This document shows positions 53,159-61,960 of a DNA stretch of 64,000 bases, piece by piece. The first letter of the stretch is position 1, and each line of letters starts with the position of its first letter. The stretch spans positions 2,985,501-3,049,500 of the forward strand of contig NZ_CP127162.1 in the NCBI RefSeq assembly GCF_030263935.1. Direction: 5' to 3'. The position numbers and the translations under genes were made by a program. The notes beneath the pieces were generated by a model. The model made no database searches. It was not told where the DNA came from and saw only the letters and a program-made list of their open reading frames with translations. The DNA is from Paenibacillus polygoni (lineage in GTDB: Bacteria > Bacillota > Bacilli > Paenibacillales > Paenibacillaceae).

Positions 53159-53333
53159 TTCTCTCATCTCCTTGTTTTATCTCTTGAATTCAATTTAACA
53201 TGAGAAGCAGGAATTGTTTGTGATTATTTTCACATTATTAAAAATATCACTGTATTTTTTGAATTTATAAGTGAGACCTCCCGTTATAGAAGCATAACAG
53301 AAGGTCTATTCACTATTTAGCAGCTTATATACT

Positions 53334-54470
53334 CTACTGAATCTTCATTGTCTGATCAGAAGCTTCTCCCGTCATAGGTCCGATATGAAAAGTAAGGGTA
53401 TCCCCTTTACGTTCGGTAAACCTAATTTGATCTCCAAAAAAAGGAACATCGTTGATTTCCGCATATTCCTGATCTGCTTTACCAAGCAATGTTTTGTAAA
53501 GTAACGTCCGTTCACCCGTAGCTCGATTAATATAGGTTAACAATCCCTTTTTATTCGGACGAATAAGAATATACTCTTTGTCCACCGCTTCTACGAAGTA
53601 TGTATCCTCTTCGCTGCCTAGTTTTTTCAAATCGTATGTTTGAGAAACTTTCCCTGTACCATCTTCAAGTATACGTAATGTATCTCCATCCGTAAGAATA
53701 ATTTCCTTCTTATTTACAGAAAGAACTGCATTTTCTTCGAAACGATTGAAATACTTCACATAGCTCTGTCTAATGACAGCGCCATTCTTAATGACAACCG
53801 TAAAAGTCTGCTTATTCAGCATGGGCTCCCCATAATAATCAGAGATATTCAATATAACAAGACCTTTCGCTGTTTTCGTAAATTGATACACGGGCTGACG
53901 ATATATTTCTTTTTTAAAATCATAAAGTTGATTTTTCTTTCCCTTTGCGTTGGTTGTAAAAAGTTTGCCATCCTGGCTAATCTCGTACCGCAGTCCACCA
54001 TAAACGCTGGAATCATTCCCCGAATAGATACCCGTAGCGGATAACTTCTTTGCCAAGCGGTCATATGTCAGTCCTTCTCCCTGCAGTGCGGATACAAGAA
54101 AAGAAGCGGGTACGTATATCTCTTGTCCATTCTTAAAAGGAGCGGCTGACATCGTAGTTCCCTTGCCATTAACTACTGCCTGCTTACTGTTTAGTCTAAC
54201 TGCTACATTCATGGTGGGACTGAGGACCGTAACTCTTTTTCCTGATTGATCTAATGAAGCGGATAATGAAAGATCCTTACTGATCTGCAGAAGCGGCAAA
54301 TAAGATACCCCTTGCTTGATTACTGCTTTTCCTTCAATAACACTCCCTGAATCTAATACTAGTTCGTAGGAAGGACTTGAAGCAGCAGCTCCTTGTACGG
54401 GCTGGGATGTGAATAATAGACTTGCTGCAATAACAGCTGTCCCTATCTTAAGAACTTGTGATCTCTTCAT
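53334..54470 (-). CDS. Secreted stalk-domain protein, second copy
   Basis: 378 residues. A signal peptide (VLKIGTAVIAASLLFTSQPVQGA, cleaved about 28) is followed by two stalk repeats, VIKQGVSYLPLLQISKDLSLSASLDQSGKRVTVLS and NGQEIYVPASFLVSALQGEGLTYDRLAKKLSA (about 40-150). The remaining 225 residues are beta-rich, with the same layout as the protein at 21822-22994, to which it is a paralogue. It probably sits in the cell envelope. Function unknown. Confidence 0.8.
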   Translation of the reverse strand: MKRSQVLKIGTAVIAASLLFTSQPVQGAAASSPSYELVLDSGSVIEGKAVIKQGVSYLPLLQISKDLSLSASLDQSGKRVTVLSPTMNVAVRLNSKQAVVNGKGTTMSAAPFKNGQEIYVPASFLVSALQGEGLTYDRLAKKLSATGIYSGNDSSVYGGLRYEISQDGKLFTTNAKGKKNQLYDFKKEIYRQPVYQFTKTAKGLVILNISDYYGEPMLNKQTFTVVIKNGAVIRQSYVKYFNRFEENAVLSVNKKEIILTDGDTLRILEDGTGKVSQTYDLKKLGSEEDTYFVEAVDKEYILIRPNKKGLLTYINRATGERTLLYKTLLGKADQEYAEINDVPFFGDQIRFTERKGDTLTFHIGPMTGEASDQTMKIQ

Positions 54471-54651
54471 CTACCCTTCTCTCCCTTCATTCTCTGTACT
54501 GTAACCATACATAAAACATATAACGTTGTTACGCGAATTTTGTTTCAGAGATTGGGAAAATAAAATAGACTATGCATTTTGTGAATTAAATGCGTAGTCT
54601 ATTCTTAGGGGCATGATAAGCAATTATGTTAGTTAAATAAATTGCTGTTTT

Positions 54652-55320
54652 TTAAACGTTTCCTTCCCATTCCTTAAAGAATTGATCTAGGTATTGTTCC
54701 ATAAACTCATGCCTTTTTTCAGCAAGTTCAATTCCATGTTTGGTGTTCATTAAGTCCTTGAGCTTTAGAAGTTTCTCATAGAAATGATTAATTGCTGTAT
54801 TTTTGCCTGTACGATACTGTTCCTGTGTCATGTCTTCTCTCGGTTTTATGTCTGGATCATAGATTAAATGTCCTTTAGAACCGGCATATACAAAAGCTCT
54901 AGCCACAGAAATCGCACCAATTGCATCCAGCCGATCGGCATCTTGAACAACCTTGCCTTCAAGCGTACTCATAGGCGGATTATGACCGCCATTATAAGAC
55001 ATATTCCCAATAATCTCGAGTACATGCGAGCGATCTTCATCAGATACGTGATGTTCTTTAAGCCATGTGTCTACCTTAGCCATCCCCGCTTCTTTGGAAG
55101 GATTCAGTTTCTCGTCTGCGATATCGTGCAAATAAGCAGCCAGTTTGCAGATATATAGATTCGCTCCTTCTGCGATCGCGATTTTCTCTGCTGTCTGAAC
55201 AACACGGTAGATGTGCCAATAGTCGTGCCCTGTCCCTTCTCCGCTAAGTTCTTTCTTTACATATGCTTCCGCTGCTTCAAGCAAAGCTTCTTCTTGTTGT
55301 GTAAGTACCTTTTGATTCAT
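54652..55320 (-). CDS. HD-domain phosphohydrolase (YpgQ-like)
   Basis: 222 residues. The metal-binding residues of the HD superfamily are visible: H in GTGHDYWHIYRV near 33, HD in AAYLHDIADEKL near 66, and the downstream D in VVQDADRLDAIGAI near 129. B. subtilis YpgQ, of the same group, is a (d)NTP pyrophosphatase. AGGAGA precedes the ATG. It stands alone. Confidence 0.88.
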   Translation of the reverse strand: MNQKVLTQQEEALLEAAEAYVKKELSGEGTGHDYWHIYRVVQTAEKIAIAEGANLYICKLAAYLHDIADEKLNPSKEAGMAKVDTWLKEHHVSDEDRSHVLEIIGNMSYNGGHNPPMSTLEGKVVQDADRLDAIGAISVARAFVYAGSKGHLIYDPDIKPREDMTQEQYRTGKNTAINHFYEKLLKLKDLMNTKHGIELAEKRHEFMEQYLDQFFKEWEGNV

Positions 55321-55688
55321 ATCCTGTCTCCTGCTCTATACGATTATATACAAGAATAATATAACATTTTGCAGGCGGTATTTGCTTGTTTATGAATCCA
55401 TAGTTCTAGAGTGATCATGACTGCAGCTAGAAAAAGCATAAAGGCATAAACTAGAGAACGGCAGTGAAGCGTAATGAGGTCACACTTTATTTAGCGGAAG
55501 AACATAACGAATTGGAACAATTATTTCATCAGTTGCTGCTAAGGTCACCTGGTGTATCTATGTAACTGTAAATACTTATATTAACTTTTATGGCGGGTCT
55601 TATTTTTTAATAGAAACAAAGAGGAGGAACAATAACAAAGCTGCGTTACATACCTGCCGGCATTCGAGTTCAATCAGCAGCTAGTTCA
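55321..55688. other. Gene-free stretch with a possible 33-codon frame
   Basis: No ordinary gene is visible. On the plus strand, 55464-55565 is an open frame (GTG start, VKRNEVTLYLAEEHNELEQLF..., stop) that reads like a protein end, but it has no ribosome binding site and may be a gene remnant. The rest is A/T-rich. Confidence 0.4.
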
Positions 55689-56177
55689 TTACTTAACGGA
55701 GATATAAATATCGACTTGGCCATTCATAGGATCGACTGAACGCAGGTCATATAACTCAAAATCAAACTGAAATGCCCGCTCGTTATATTTAGACCATTCC
55801 CATATCTCTTGCCAAGCCTCAACAACAACTTCTTGTACCGGACCTCTACGGGTCGTAAACACCACATATTTGGACTCAGGAACTACCCATTCTTCTAAAC
55901 CGGAAGGGACATCGTGTCCTTCTACAACCTCTGTTCCAAGCGCAAATGTATAGGCACCGGTCTCATCTGATTCATAATTCGTATATAAGGCAATCATGGA
56001 TGAATTTATTTTGTTTGGTATACGTTCTAGTACATGGTTTGCATAAAAATCAGACCATAGCGAAGGAATAACCCCTTCTCCCTTGAATTCAGCTTGGTTG
56101 TTGGTCTCAGCTGCCATACCTAAGAAACGAAATTCACGATGACGGATGACCTCTTTCTTACTCAGTAGACTTGACAT
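55689..56177 (-). CDS. GyrI-like / effector-binding-domain protein
   Basis: 162 residues. Paired strand-helix-strand units (RHREFRFLGMAAETNN ... SSMIALYTNYESDETGAYTFALGTEVVEG ... KYVVFTTRRGPVQEVVVEAWQEIWEWS ... FELYD) are characteristic of the GyrI-like (AraC_E_bind) fold that binds small hydrophobic compounds. No DNA-binding domain is attached. AGGAGG precedes the ATG. Standalone forms act as multidrug-binding or hydrolysing proteins; its ligand is unknown. Confidence 0.8.
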   Translation of the reverse strand: MSSLLSKKEVIRHREFRFLGMAAETNNQAEFKGEGVIPSLWSDFYANHVLERIPNKINSSMIALYTNYESDETGAYTFALGTEVVEGHDVPSGLEEWVVPESKYVVFTTRRGPVQEVVVEAWQEIWEWSKYNERAFQFDFELYDLRSVDPMNGQVDIYISVK

Positions 56178-56370
56178 AAATAGCAGCGCCTCCTAGATTA
56201 CGGACTGATAGGAAATTTATAGCTCAACAATTCAACTTCCTCATTATAGAACAAATGTTCCCATAATACAAACATCAAATTTTTGTTCAGACTCTTCCCG
56301 CACCACTAAACACATCCCGTTATCTGAACACATTCCGTAATCTAATTCATTTTATCCAGATAACTCCATG

Positions 56371-57210
56371 TTATTTTCCAAATAATCTCCGATATTCGGT
56401 TGGCGTCATCCCTTCATGTTCAAGAAACCGACGATTAAAATAACTGGCGCTTGGATATCCGGTTTCGGAAGCAATCTGACCGATTGTTCTATCTGTATGT
56501 TCCAGCAATGCTTGCTTCGCCATTTGAATACGGCACTGCGTTATAAAATCCATTGGCGTCATTTGCATCGCTTTTTTAAATAATTTACAAAAATAATGAA
56601 CACTAACCCCTGCTTCTTCCGCCCAATCTTCTAAAATAAACGGACTTGCCGCTTCTTTTTGAATTTTAGGCAGCAGTTTCGTAATTCGGTCCGTAGAACG
56701 TCCCGTTCTGCTCTTCGTATGCGCTTCTGCTTGATGGACAAACTCCGTAATTACAGCATAGGTTAGTGTAGACAGAATAGTCGGGTTTAGCATTTTATGA
56801 TTCTCTGCTTCGGTTAGCAGATGAAGATGCGCTTTCTTCCACCCTTCCGGCTGACGGAGCGTCCAGATGCGGTGATCCTGAAACCCGCGTCCAAGCATAT
56901 AGTCCGTTAAACTGCTGCTTCCATAAAAATGTACCCATCTAATATCCCAAGGTTCACTTGTACTACTGTAGTACCTCTGTTCCTGTAAAGGAAAGTACAA
57001 AAAGGCGTCACCTGCTTCGAGTTCGTATACAGCCCCCTCCATCTCCACATAACCTTTGCCAGCTGCTACAAAATGGATGTTAAAATTGTTTAGGGCCCCT
57101 TTTCCACGGGTTACCGAATGTTTCGGGGTATTGCTAAACATGCCGACAGACTCAGGGTAACAAAAAAATTGCTGATCCGTTATCGTAACTAAGTGACTTT
57201 GGCGTTCCAT
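56371..57210 (-). CDS. AraC-family transcriptional regulator
   Basis: 279 residues. An N-terminal cupin-like sugar-binding domain (about 25-110, AGKGYVEMEGAVYELEAGDAFLYFP) is followed by the double helix-turn-helix (about 185-277) with DWAEEAGVSVHYFCKLFKKAMQMTPMDFITQCRI and IGQIASETGYPSASYFNRRFLEHEGMTPTEYRR. It is divergent from the Gfo/Idh/MocA and aldo-keto reductase genes and very likely controls them in response to a sugar. Confidence 0.92.
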   Translation of the reverse strand: MERQSHLVTITDQQFFCYPESVGMFSNTPKHSVTRGKGALNNFNIHFVAAGKGYVEMEGAVYELEAGDAFLYFPLQEQRYYSSTSEPWDIRWVHFYGSSSLTDYMLGRGFQDHRIWTLRQPEGWKKAHLHLLTEAENHKMLNPTILSTLTYAVITEFVHQAEAHTKSRTGRSTDRITKLLPKIQKEAASPFILEDWAEEAGVSVHYFCKLFKKAMQMTPMDFITQCRIQMAKQALLEHTDRTIGQIASETGYPSASYFNRRFLEHEGMTPTEYRRLFGK

Positions 57211-57335
57211 CGCTGGTCTCCCTTATAAAGACAATATTGTGTTAATAAACTGCAAAATATTATCATTTTAAATTTGAATAGAATTCAATACAATGACAAT
57301 ATCATGATAATAATATATCAGAAGGTGGTATAAAC

Positions 57336-58334
57336 ATGAATCAAACGTTACGTTGGGGCATTCTTGGAACAGCCAGTATTGCGAAAAGATCGGTAATTCC
57401 AGGGATTCGCGGATCCATCCGAAATGAAGTGGTTGCCATAGCAAGCCGCAATCAAGAAAAAGCAGATGAGGCCGCAAAAGAGTTACATATCGAAAACGCT
57501 TTTGGAAGTTATGAAGCATTACTCGCCAGTGACGATATTGATGCAGTATATATTCCGCTGCCGAATCATCTCCATCTTGAGTGGACTTTACGTGCGGCAG
57601 AAGCCGGTAAACATATTTTATGCGAAAAGCCGATTGCACTGAATGCAGCAGAAGCTGAGAAAATGGTGGATGCATGTCAAAAAGCTGGTGTTCATCTTGC
57701 TGAAGCATTCATGTATCGGCACCACCCTAGGTATCAAATGATTCAAGATGCTATTCATTCTGGAGAGATTGGAGAGCTGCGCGGAATTCATGCGAACTTT
57801 ACTTTTAATAGTGCCGCGAGCACCGAAAATATTCGTTATCATAAAGATTGGGGCGGCGGTTCGCTTTACGATGTCGGCTGCTATCCGATCAGCGTAGCAA
57901 GACTTCTTATTGGTCAAGAACCGGAGGCGGTAACTGCACAAGCATTGTTCTCAGAGAAGCATGGCGGAGTAGACATGATGACTTCAGGTTTTGTTGAATT
58001 CCCGAATTCCATCTCTCTCATCTTTGACTGTGGAATGTGGGCTGCCTTCCGGAATGAAATGGAAGTACTCGGCACAGACGGCGTAATCAAAGTCCCTTCT
58101 GCTTTTGCGAGTGATAAAGACACCGATTCATCCTTCTCCATTACAGGAAAACTCGGTAATCGAGTGGTAGAAGTCCCACGTGTGAATCATTATTCCTTAA
58201 TGGCTGATGATTTTGCTGATGTTGTACTGGATGGAAGCAAGCCTAAGTTTGATCCACAAGATGCTGTTTTTAACATGAAAGTACTGGAATCTGCCCTGCG
58301 CTCAGCCGAGCAACGGAAACGAATTGAACTATAG
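57336..58334 (+). CDS. Gfo/Idh/MocA-family oxidoreductase
   Basis: 332 residues. The NAD(P)-binding part (1-120) has WGILGTASIAKRSVIP, DAVYIPLPNHLHLEW near 69 and the diagnostic CEKPIALNAAEAE near 96. The C-terminal substrate domain holds AEAFMYRHHPRYQMIQD near 124 and the DVGCYPISVARLL motif near 177. It oxidises a sugar or polyol hydroxyl. AGAAGGTGG precedes the ATG. It is followed by an aldo-keto reductase gene 13 bases downstream, a likely two-step sugar pathway under the divergent AraC regulator. Confidence 0.9.
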   Translation: MNQTLRWGILGTASIAKRSVIPGIRGSIRNEVVAIASRNQEKADEAAKELHIENAFGSYEALLASDDIDAVYIPLPNHLHLEWTLRAAEAGKHILCEKPIALNAAEAEKMVDACQKAGVHLAEAFMYRHHPRYQMIQDAIHSGEIGELRGIHANFTFNSAASTENIRYHKDWGGGSLYDVGCYPISVARLLIGQEPEAVTAQALFSEKHGGVDMMTSGFVEFPNSISLIFDCGMWAAFRNEMEVLGTDGVIKVPSAFASDKDTDSSFSITGKLGNRVVEVPRVNHYSLMADDFADVVLDGSKPKFDPQDAVFNMKVLESALRSAEQRKRIEL

Positions 58335-58347
58335 GGAGGAACTGTCC

Positions 58348-59292
58348 ATGGAAAAAATAACGATCAAAGGTTCTCGCAAACCTGTCTCACGGCTCATTAA
58401 AGGAACGGATTATTTTCGTCATGACAACTATGATCAGGTCGTAACCAACCTTAATGCGTTCCTTGCGATTGGCGGAAATACCATTGACACTGCTCATATT
58501 TATTGCGGCGGACAAAGTGAAGAAGTTATCGGCCGGTATCTGAAAGAAATGAATAATCGTGACGAGATCGTTATTTTTACCAAAGGTGCTCATCCGGATC
58601 GTTCGGGAGCAAGAGTTCATAAAGCAGCAATTGACCATGACCTGTCTGTAAGTCTAGAACGGCTTGGGACAGATCATATTGAACTATATGGTCTTCACCG
58701 GGATGATGTATCTATTCCTGTTGAACATATTATTGAGGCGCTGAATGAACATATTGACGCAGGGCGGATCGGAGCTATCGGCGCGTCAAATTGGACGTGG
58801 GAACGAATTCAGGAAGCAAATCACTATGCGGAAACAAACGGGCTGCAAGGCTTTACCTTCAGCAGTCCTAATCTTAGTCTAGCCAAAGCCAAAGAACCTT
58901 TTTGGCACGGCTGTGTTTCCGTTGATGAAGAGACAAGTAGGTTCCATGAACAAACCCAAATTCCTGTACTCTCTTGGTCTTCCCAAGCAAGAGGATTTTT
59001 CACAGGGCGGTATACGCCTGAAATCACAGATAATGAGGATTTGGTGCGTGTATTCTACAATGACGATAACTGGGAACGACTTCACAGAGCCGAGGAGCTG
59101 GCTAAGAAAAAAGGAGTCACTACCATCCAGATTGCTCTTGCCTACGTACTGAATCAAGCTTATCCAACCTGTGCTCTGATCGGTGCTCAGAATCCAGCAG
59201 AACTCGAGTCCTGCCAAAAAGGTGCTGAGATACAGCTTACACGAGAGGAAGTAGAGTGGCTTGATCTTTCCGCGAACTCTATTATTCAATAA
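58348..59292 (+). CDS. Aldo/keto reductase
   Basis: 314 residues from the ATG at 58348, with GGGAGG seven bases upstream; an in-frame start at 58324 would overlap the preceding gene. TIDTAHIYCGGQSEEVIGRYLKE near 38 carries the catalytic Asp-Tyr, IFTKGAH near 75 the Lys, HIELYGLHRDDVSIPVEHI near 107 the His. The TIM-barrel end has IGAQNPAELESC. It reduces aldehydes or ketones with NADPH. It forms an operon with the Gfo/Idh/MocA gene. Confidence 0.88.
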   Translation: MEKITIKGSRKPVSRLIKGTDYFRHDNYDQVVTNLNAFLAIGGNTIDTAHIYCGGQSEEVIGRYLKEMNNRDEIVIFTKGAHPDRSGARVHKAAIDHDLSVSLERLGTDHIELYGLHRDDVSIPVEHIIEALNEHIDAGRIGAIGASNWTWERIQEANHYAETNGLQGFTFSSPNLSLAKAKEPFWHGCVSVDEETSRFHEQTQIPVLSWSSQARGFFTGRYTPEITDNEDLVRVFYNDDNWERLHRAEELAKKKGVTTIQIALAYVLNQAYPTCALIGAQNPAELESCQKGAEIQLTREEVEWLDLSANSIIQ

Positions 59293-59366
59293 ACTTATCA
59301 TTCTTTAACTTATCATTCTTTAACACGTCATTCTTTAACACGTCATTCATTAAACTCGTTATTCAT
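59292..59366. repeat. 15-bp tandem repeat after the aldo/keto reductase gene
   Basis: About five units based on AACTTATCATTCTTT, changing to AACACGTCATTCTTT and then decaying. Noncoding; lies between two genes. Confidence 0.65.
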
Positions 59367-59461
59367 TGCATCTCATGACTGAGTACACTAAACTGAACAA
59401 TAAATGATAGGAAACAGACATCTTTCTACGCATGGCAGCAATCATTAAAGGAGAACTTTCG

Positions 59462-60040
59462 ATGAAGACAGAAAAAGAAAAAATGCTCGCAGGAGAACTG
59501 TACTTAGCTTGGGATGCTGAATTGACACAAGATCGTGAACAGGCAAGACGTCTTACAAGAATCTATAATCAGTCGACTGAAAATGACCCGGAACATCGGG
59601 CCGAGATCATGAGGAAACTACTTGGCACCGTTGGTGAACATTTCTATGTTGAGCCCACATTCCGCTGTGACTACGGCTATAATATCCATGTAGGTGATCA
59701 TTTCTATGCTAACTTCGACTGTGTCATTCTTGATGTATGCGAAGTAAACATAGGAAAATATTGCTTGCTCGGTCCAGGGGTTCATATCTACACAGCAACA
59801 CATCCGCTTGATCCAACTTCCAGATGCGACCGTGGTGAGGAATATGGCGCACCCGTCACGATTGGAGACAAAGTATGGATTGGAGGACGCGCCATCATTA
59901 ACCCGGGTGTTACGATTGGCAACAACGTAGTTGTGGCTTCGGGTTCAGTTGTAACCAAAGATGTACCGGATAACGTGGTTGTTGGCGGAAACCCAGCACG
60001 AATTTTGAAGAAAATTGAGGTAAGTCAAGACGCGATCTAG
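59462..60040 (+). CDS. Maltose/galactoside O-acetyltransferase family
   Basis: 192 residues from the ATG at 59462, with AAAGGAG eight bases upstream. The N-terminal Mac domain ([21 protein letters not shown]) precedes a left-handed beta-helix of hexapeptide repeats ([87 protein letters not shown]). The catalytic His is in TATHPLDP near 113. It transfers acetyl from acetyl-CoA to a sugar hydroxyl. Confidence 0.92.
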   Translation: MKTEKEKMLAGELYLAWDAELTQDREQARRLTRIYNQSTENDPEHRAEIMRKLLGTVGEHFYVEPTFRCDYGYNIHVGDHFYANFDCVILDVCEVNIGKYCLLGPGVHIYTATHPLDPTSRCDRGEEYGAPVTIGDKVWIGGRAIINPGVTIGNNVVVASGSVVTKDVPDNVVVGGNPARILKKIEVSQDAI

Positions 60041-60071
60041 CATCTTTATTTTACTTTAAACAAAATAAAAC

Positions 60072-60107
60072 GAAGAAGACCTTTCAATCCATTAAAGGGT
60101 CTTCTTC
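60072..60107. terminator. Bidirectional terminator between convergent genes
   Basis: GAAGAAGACCTTT and AAAGGGTCTTCTTC form the stem. It overlaps the last codons of the carotenoid acyltransferase gene and serves both sides. Confidence 0.8.
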
Positions 60108-60605
60108 CATCTTACCTAGATAAGCAGGGATCGCTTTTCCTCTTCGCTGCAAGATTCGAACAATACGCGCCCGGTTGTAACGTAAGGACAGAATGCAGGG
60201 TACATTAGCGGCTAATGCATACACCACCATCCCCCATGCCACAGCCGGCACATTCCATAAGAAGAACAACGGTACCGGCAAAATGGATATATAGTGGCAC
60301 CACTCTCCTCTATAGGCCTCTCTTTGGTATATGTGAAGGTATGCGGTGTCATTTTGCTCGATTCGCTGCTTCCTAAAATTCTGTCCTACCCATCCCGCTC
60401 CATCGGGCAATCTTTTTTTCCATCGTCTAATGTGCAGAACACGATCATAGAATGAAAGTTCTTTGCCAGAAGCCGTTAAATGCAGCCCATCAAACCACCG
60501 TTCCGGTAGAACAGTGAACACATAGGAAATGCTCATATGAAGAATAAACCATGCCGCAATATCAGCCGCTATCGTTATCGGTCCTGACCACTCCCATATT
60601 TGCAC
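60084..60605 (-). CDS. crtO: Glycosyl-4,4'-diaponeurosporenoate acyltransferase-like protein (CrtO type)
   Basis: 173 residues with three or four membrane segments (about 8-32, 110-142). LPERWFDGLHLTASGKELSFYDRVLHIRRWKKRLPDGAGWV near 33 and the YHISILPVPLFFLWN part match the CrtO group, which esterifies the glucose of the carotenoid with a fatty acid in staphyloxanthin synthesis. The GTG start has GGAGGAG upstream. It follows crtQ on the same strand, 63 bases away. Confidence 0.8.
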   Translation of the reverse strand: MQIWEWSGPITIAADIAAWFILHMSISYVFTVLPERWFDGLHLTASGKELSFYDRVLHIRRWKKRLPDGAGWVGQNFRKQRIEQNDTAYLHIYQREAYRGEWCHYISILPVPLFFLWNVPAVAWGMVVYALAANVPCILSLRYNRARIVRILQRRGKAIPAYLGKMEEDPLMD

Positions 60606-60668
60606 CAGCCTGCTCCTCCCCCGTATGAATCGTTTTTGTAGTTAAAGCTGTACACTGCAATTCAAACA

Positions 60669-61760
60669 CTACAGCTCAATCTCCCGATCTTTCCAATTTA
60701 CTTTCTTCTTCACAAACGTCATCAATATAGATCGAACAAACAACATGAGAAAAAACAATAGCGGCAATGGATAGAAACTCCATACCCACGAGTGGAAATT
60801 CCCTACTCTTCTGAGTAACACGGCTATTTCCAGAGCATAGAGAGCATAGATGAGCATTCCAATCAAAATCCCCCCTGTAAAAAAGCTTTCTATTAAAAGA
60901 AGGAAGGAAGAGATCATACCCATGATCCAGATGATTACCGGCAGGAGCCGACGTAACCGGGTAGCAGCTGCCCCGGATGCCATACTTTTACTCCACCCTC
61001 GCCATAAAGAGCTCCAGCCCGCAGGATACATTCGAAAATACAAGACCGATATTCCTATATAATTTCGAACTTTATATCCTAATCTCGCAAAACATTTTCC
61101 AAGTGTATGATGATCGAGGATTTCTCCTTTTACGAGCTCGTGACCGCCGCTTTCCCTATACGCATCTCTGCTGCACACAATACAAGGACCAAACGCGCCT
61201 GTGCCATCTTTCCCACTGCCGATGGAGGCCGGGATAATGACATTAAAAAAAGCGGACCACTGTTCATATGGACGTATCATCTGATGATAAGGCTGAACAG
61301 ACAAGAGCCCCTCTGTAAAACGTGAAAGCAAGATTTCGATCCCATTGGGACTCAAAGTGATATCTGCATCCAGAAATATAAAAAGTTCACCCTTCGCCAC
61401 TTTCGCCCCTTTTGCACAGGCATGATTTTTACCTAACCAGCCCTGCGGCAGTTCACCTGGGTTTACTACCTTTACTCCATATGAGGCTGCTACTTCTGCT
61501 GTTCGATCTACAGAACCGTCGTCAACAACGATCACTTCAGCAGGTAAAACAGTTTGTTCCTGTAGGGAACGTAGTAACGAAGCGAGATTTTCCTCCTCGT
61601 TCCGTGCCGGAATAATGATACTCACAGAAGGGAGCTGATCTACCATTCTCTTCTCTCCCCTGTCCCTTCGATTATATTTGGTTTGCTGAATTAAAGGCTT
61701 CATCCCACTTAACATGAGTAAGCCGGAAATCCATCCTGCAATGATCCATACATAGGTCAC
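60669..61760 (-). CDS. crtQ: Carotenoid glycosyltransferase CrtQ-like (GT2)
   Basis: 363 residues. An N-terminal membrane segment, then a GT2 domain with SIIIPARNEEENLASLLRSLQEQ near 48, VIVVDDGSVDRTAEVAA near 75, the DXD in IFLDADITL near 130, and a FRMYPAGWSSLWRGWSKSMA segment near 245. Two or three membrane segments close the protein. In Staphylococcus CrtQ glucosylates 4,4'-diaponeurosporenoate. The GTG start follows AGAGGTC. It is divergent from crtP. Confidence 0.82.
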   Translation of the reverse strand: MTYVWIIAGWISGLLMLSGMKPLIQQTKYNRRDRGEKRMVDQLPSVSIIIPARNEEENLASLLRSLQEQTVLPAEVIVVDDGSVDRTAEVAASYGVKVVNPGELPQGWLGKNHACAKGAKVAKGELFIFLDADITLSPNGIEILLSRFTEGLLSVQPYHQMIRPYEQWSAFFNVIIPASIGSGKDGTGAFGPCIVCSRDAYRESGGHELVKGEILDHHTLGKCFARLGYKVRNYIGISVLYFRMYPAGWSSLWRGWSKSMASGAAATRLRRLLPVIIWIMGMISSFLLLIESFFTGGILIGMLIYALYALEIAVLLRRVGNFHSWVWSFYPLPLLFFLMLFVRSILMTFVKKKVNWKDREIEL

Positions 61761-61960
61761 TTATAAGACCTCTTTTCTTTTAAGGAGTTGTGGACTTGGT
61801 TTAATCTCTTAAAAAAACGGAAAAGATGAACTTAAAAACAAATACTAGCAACATTATGAACCTGAGCTGATGTCATTTATACAATTAACATGCATTTACA
61901 GCCTTGAGCATTAATATTAATGAACCAGTTACATGGTGATATAGAAAGGGTGTAATCCTG

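Noticed and set aside
59618..59803. Minus-strand frame within the acetyltransferase gene
   Set aside because: Antisense shadow of the hexapeptide-repeat region.
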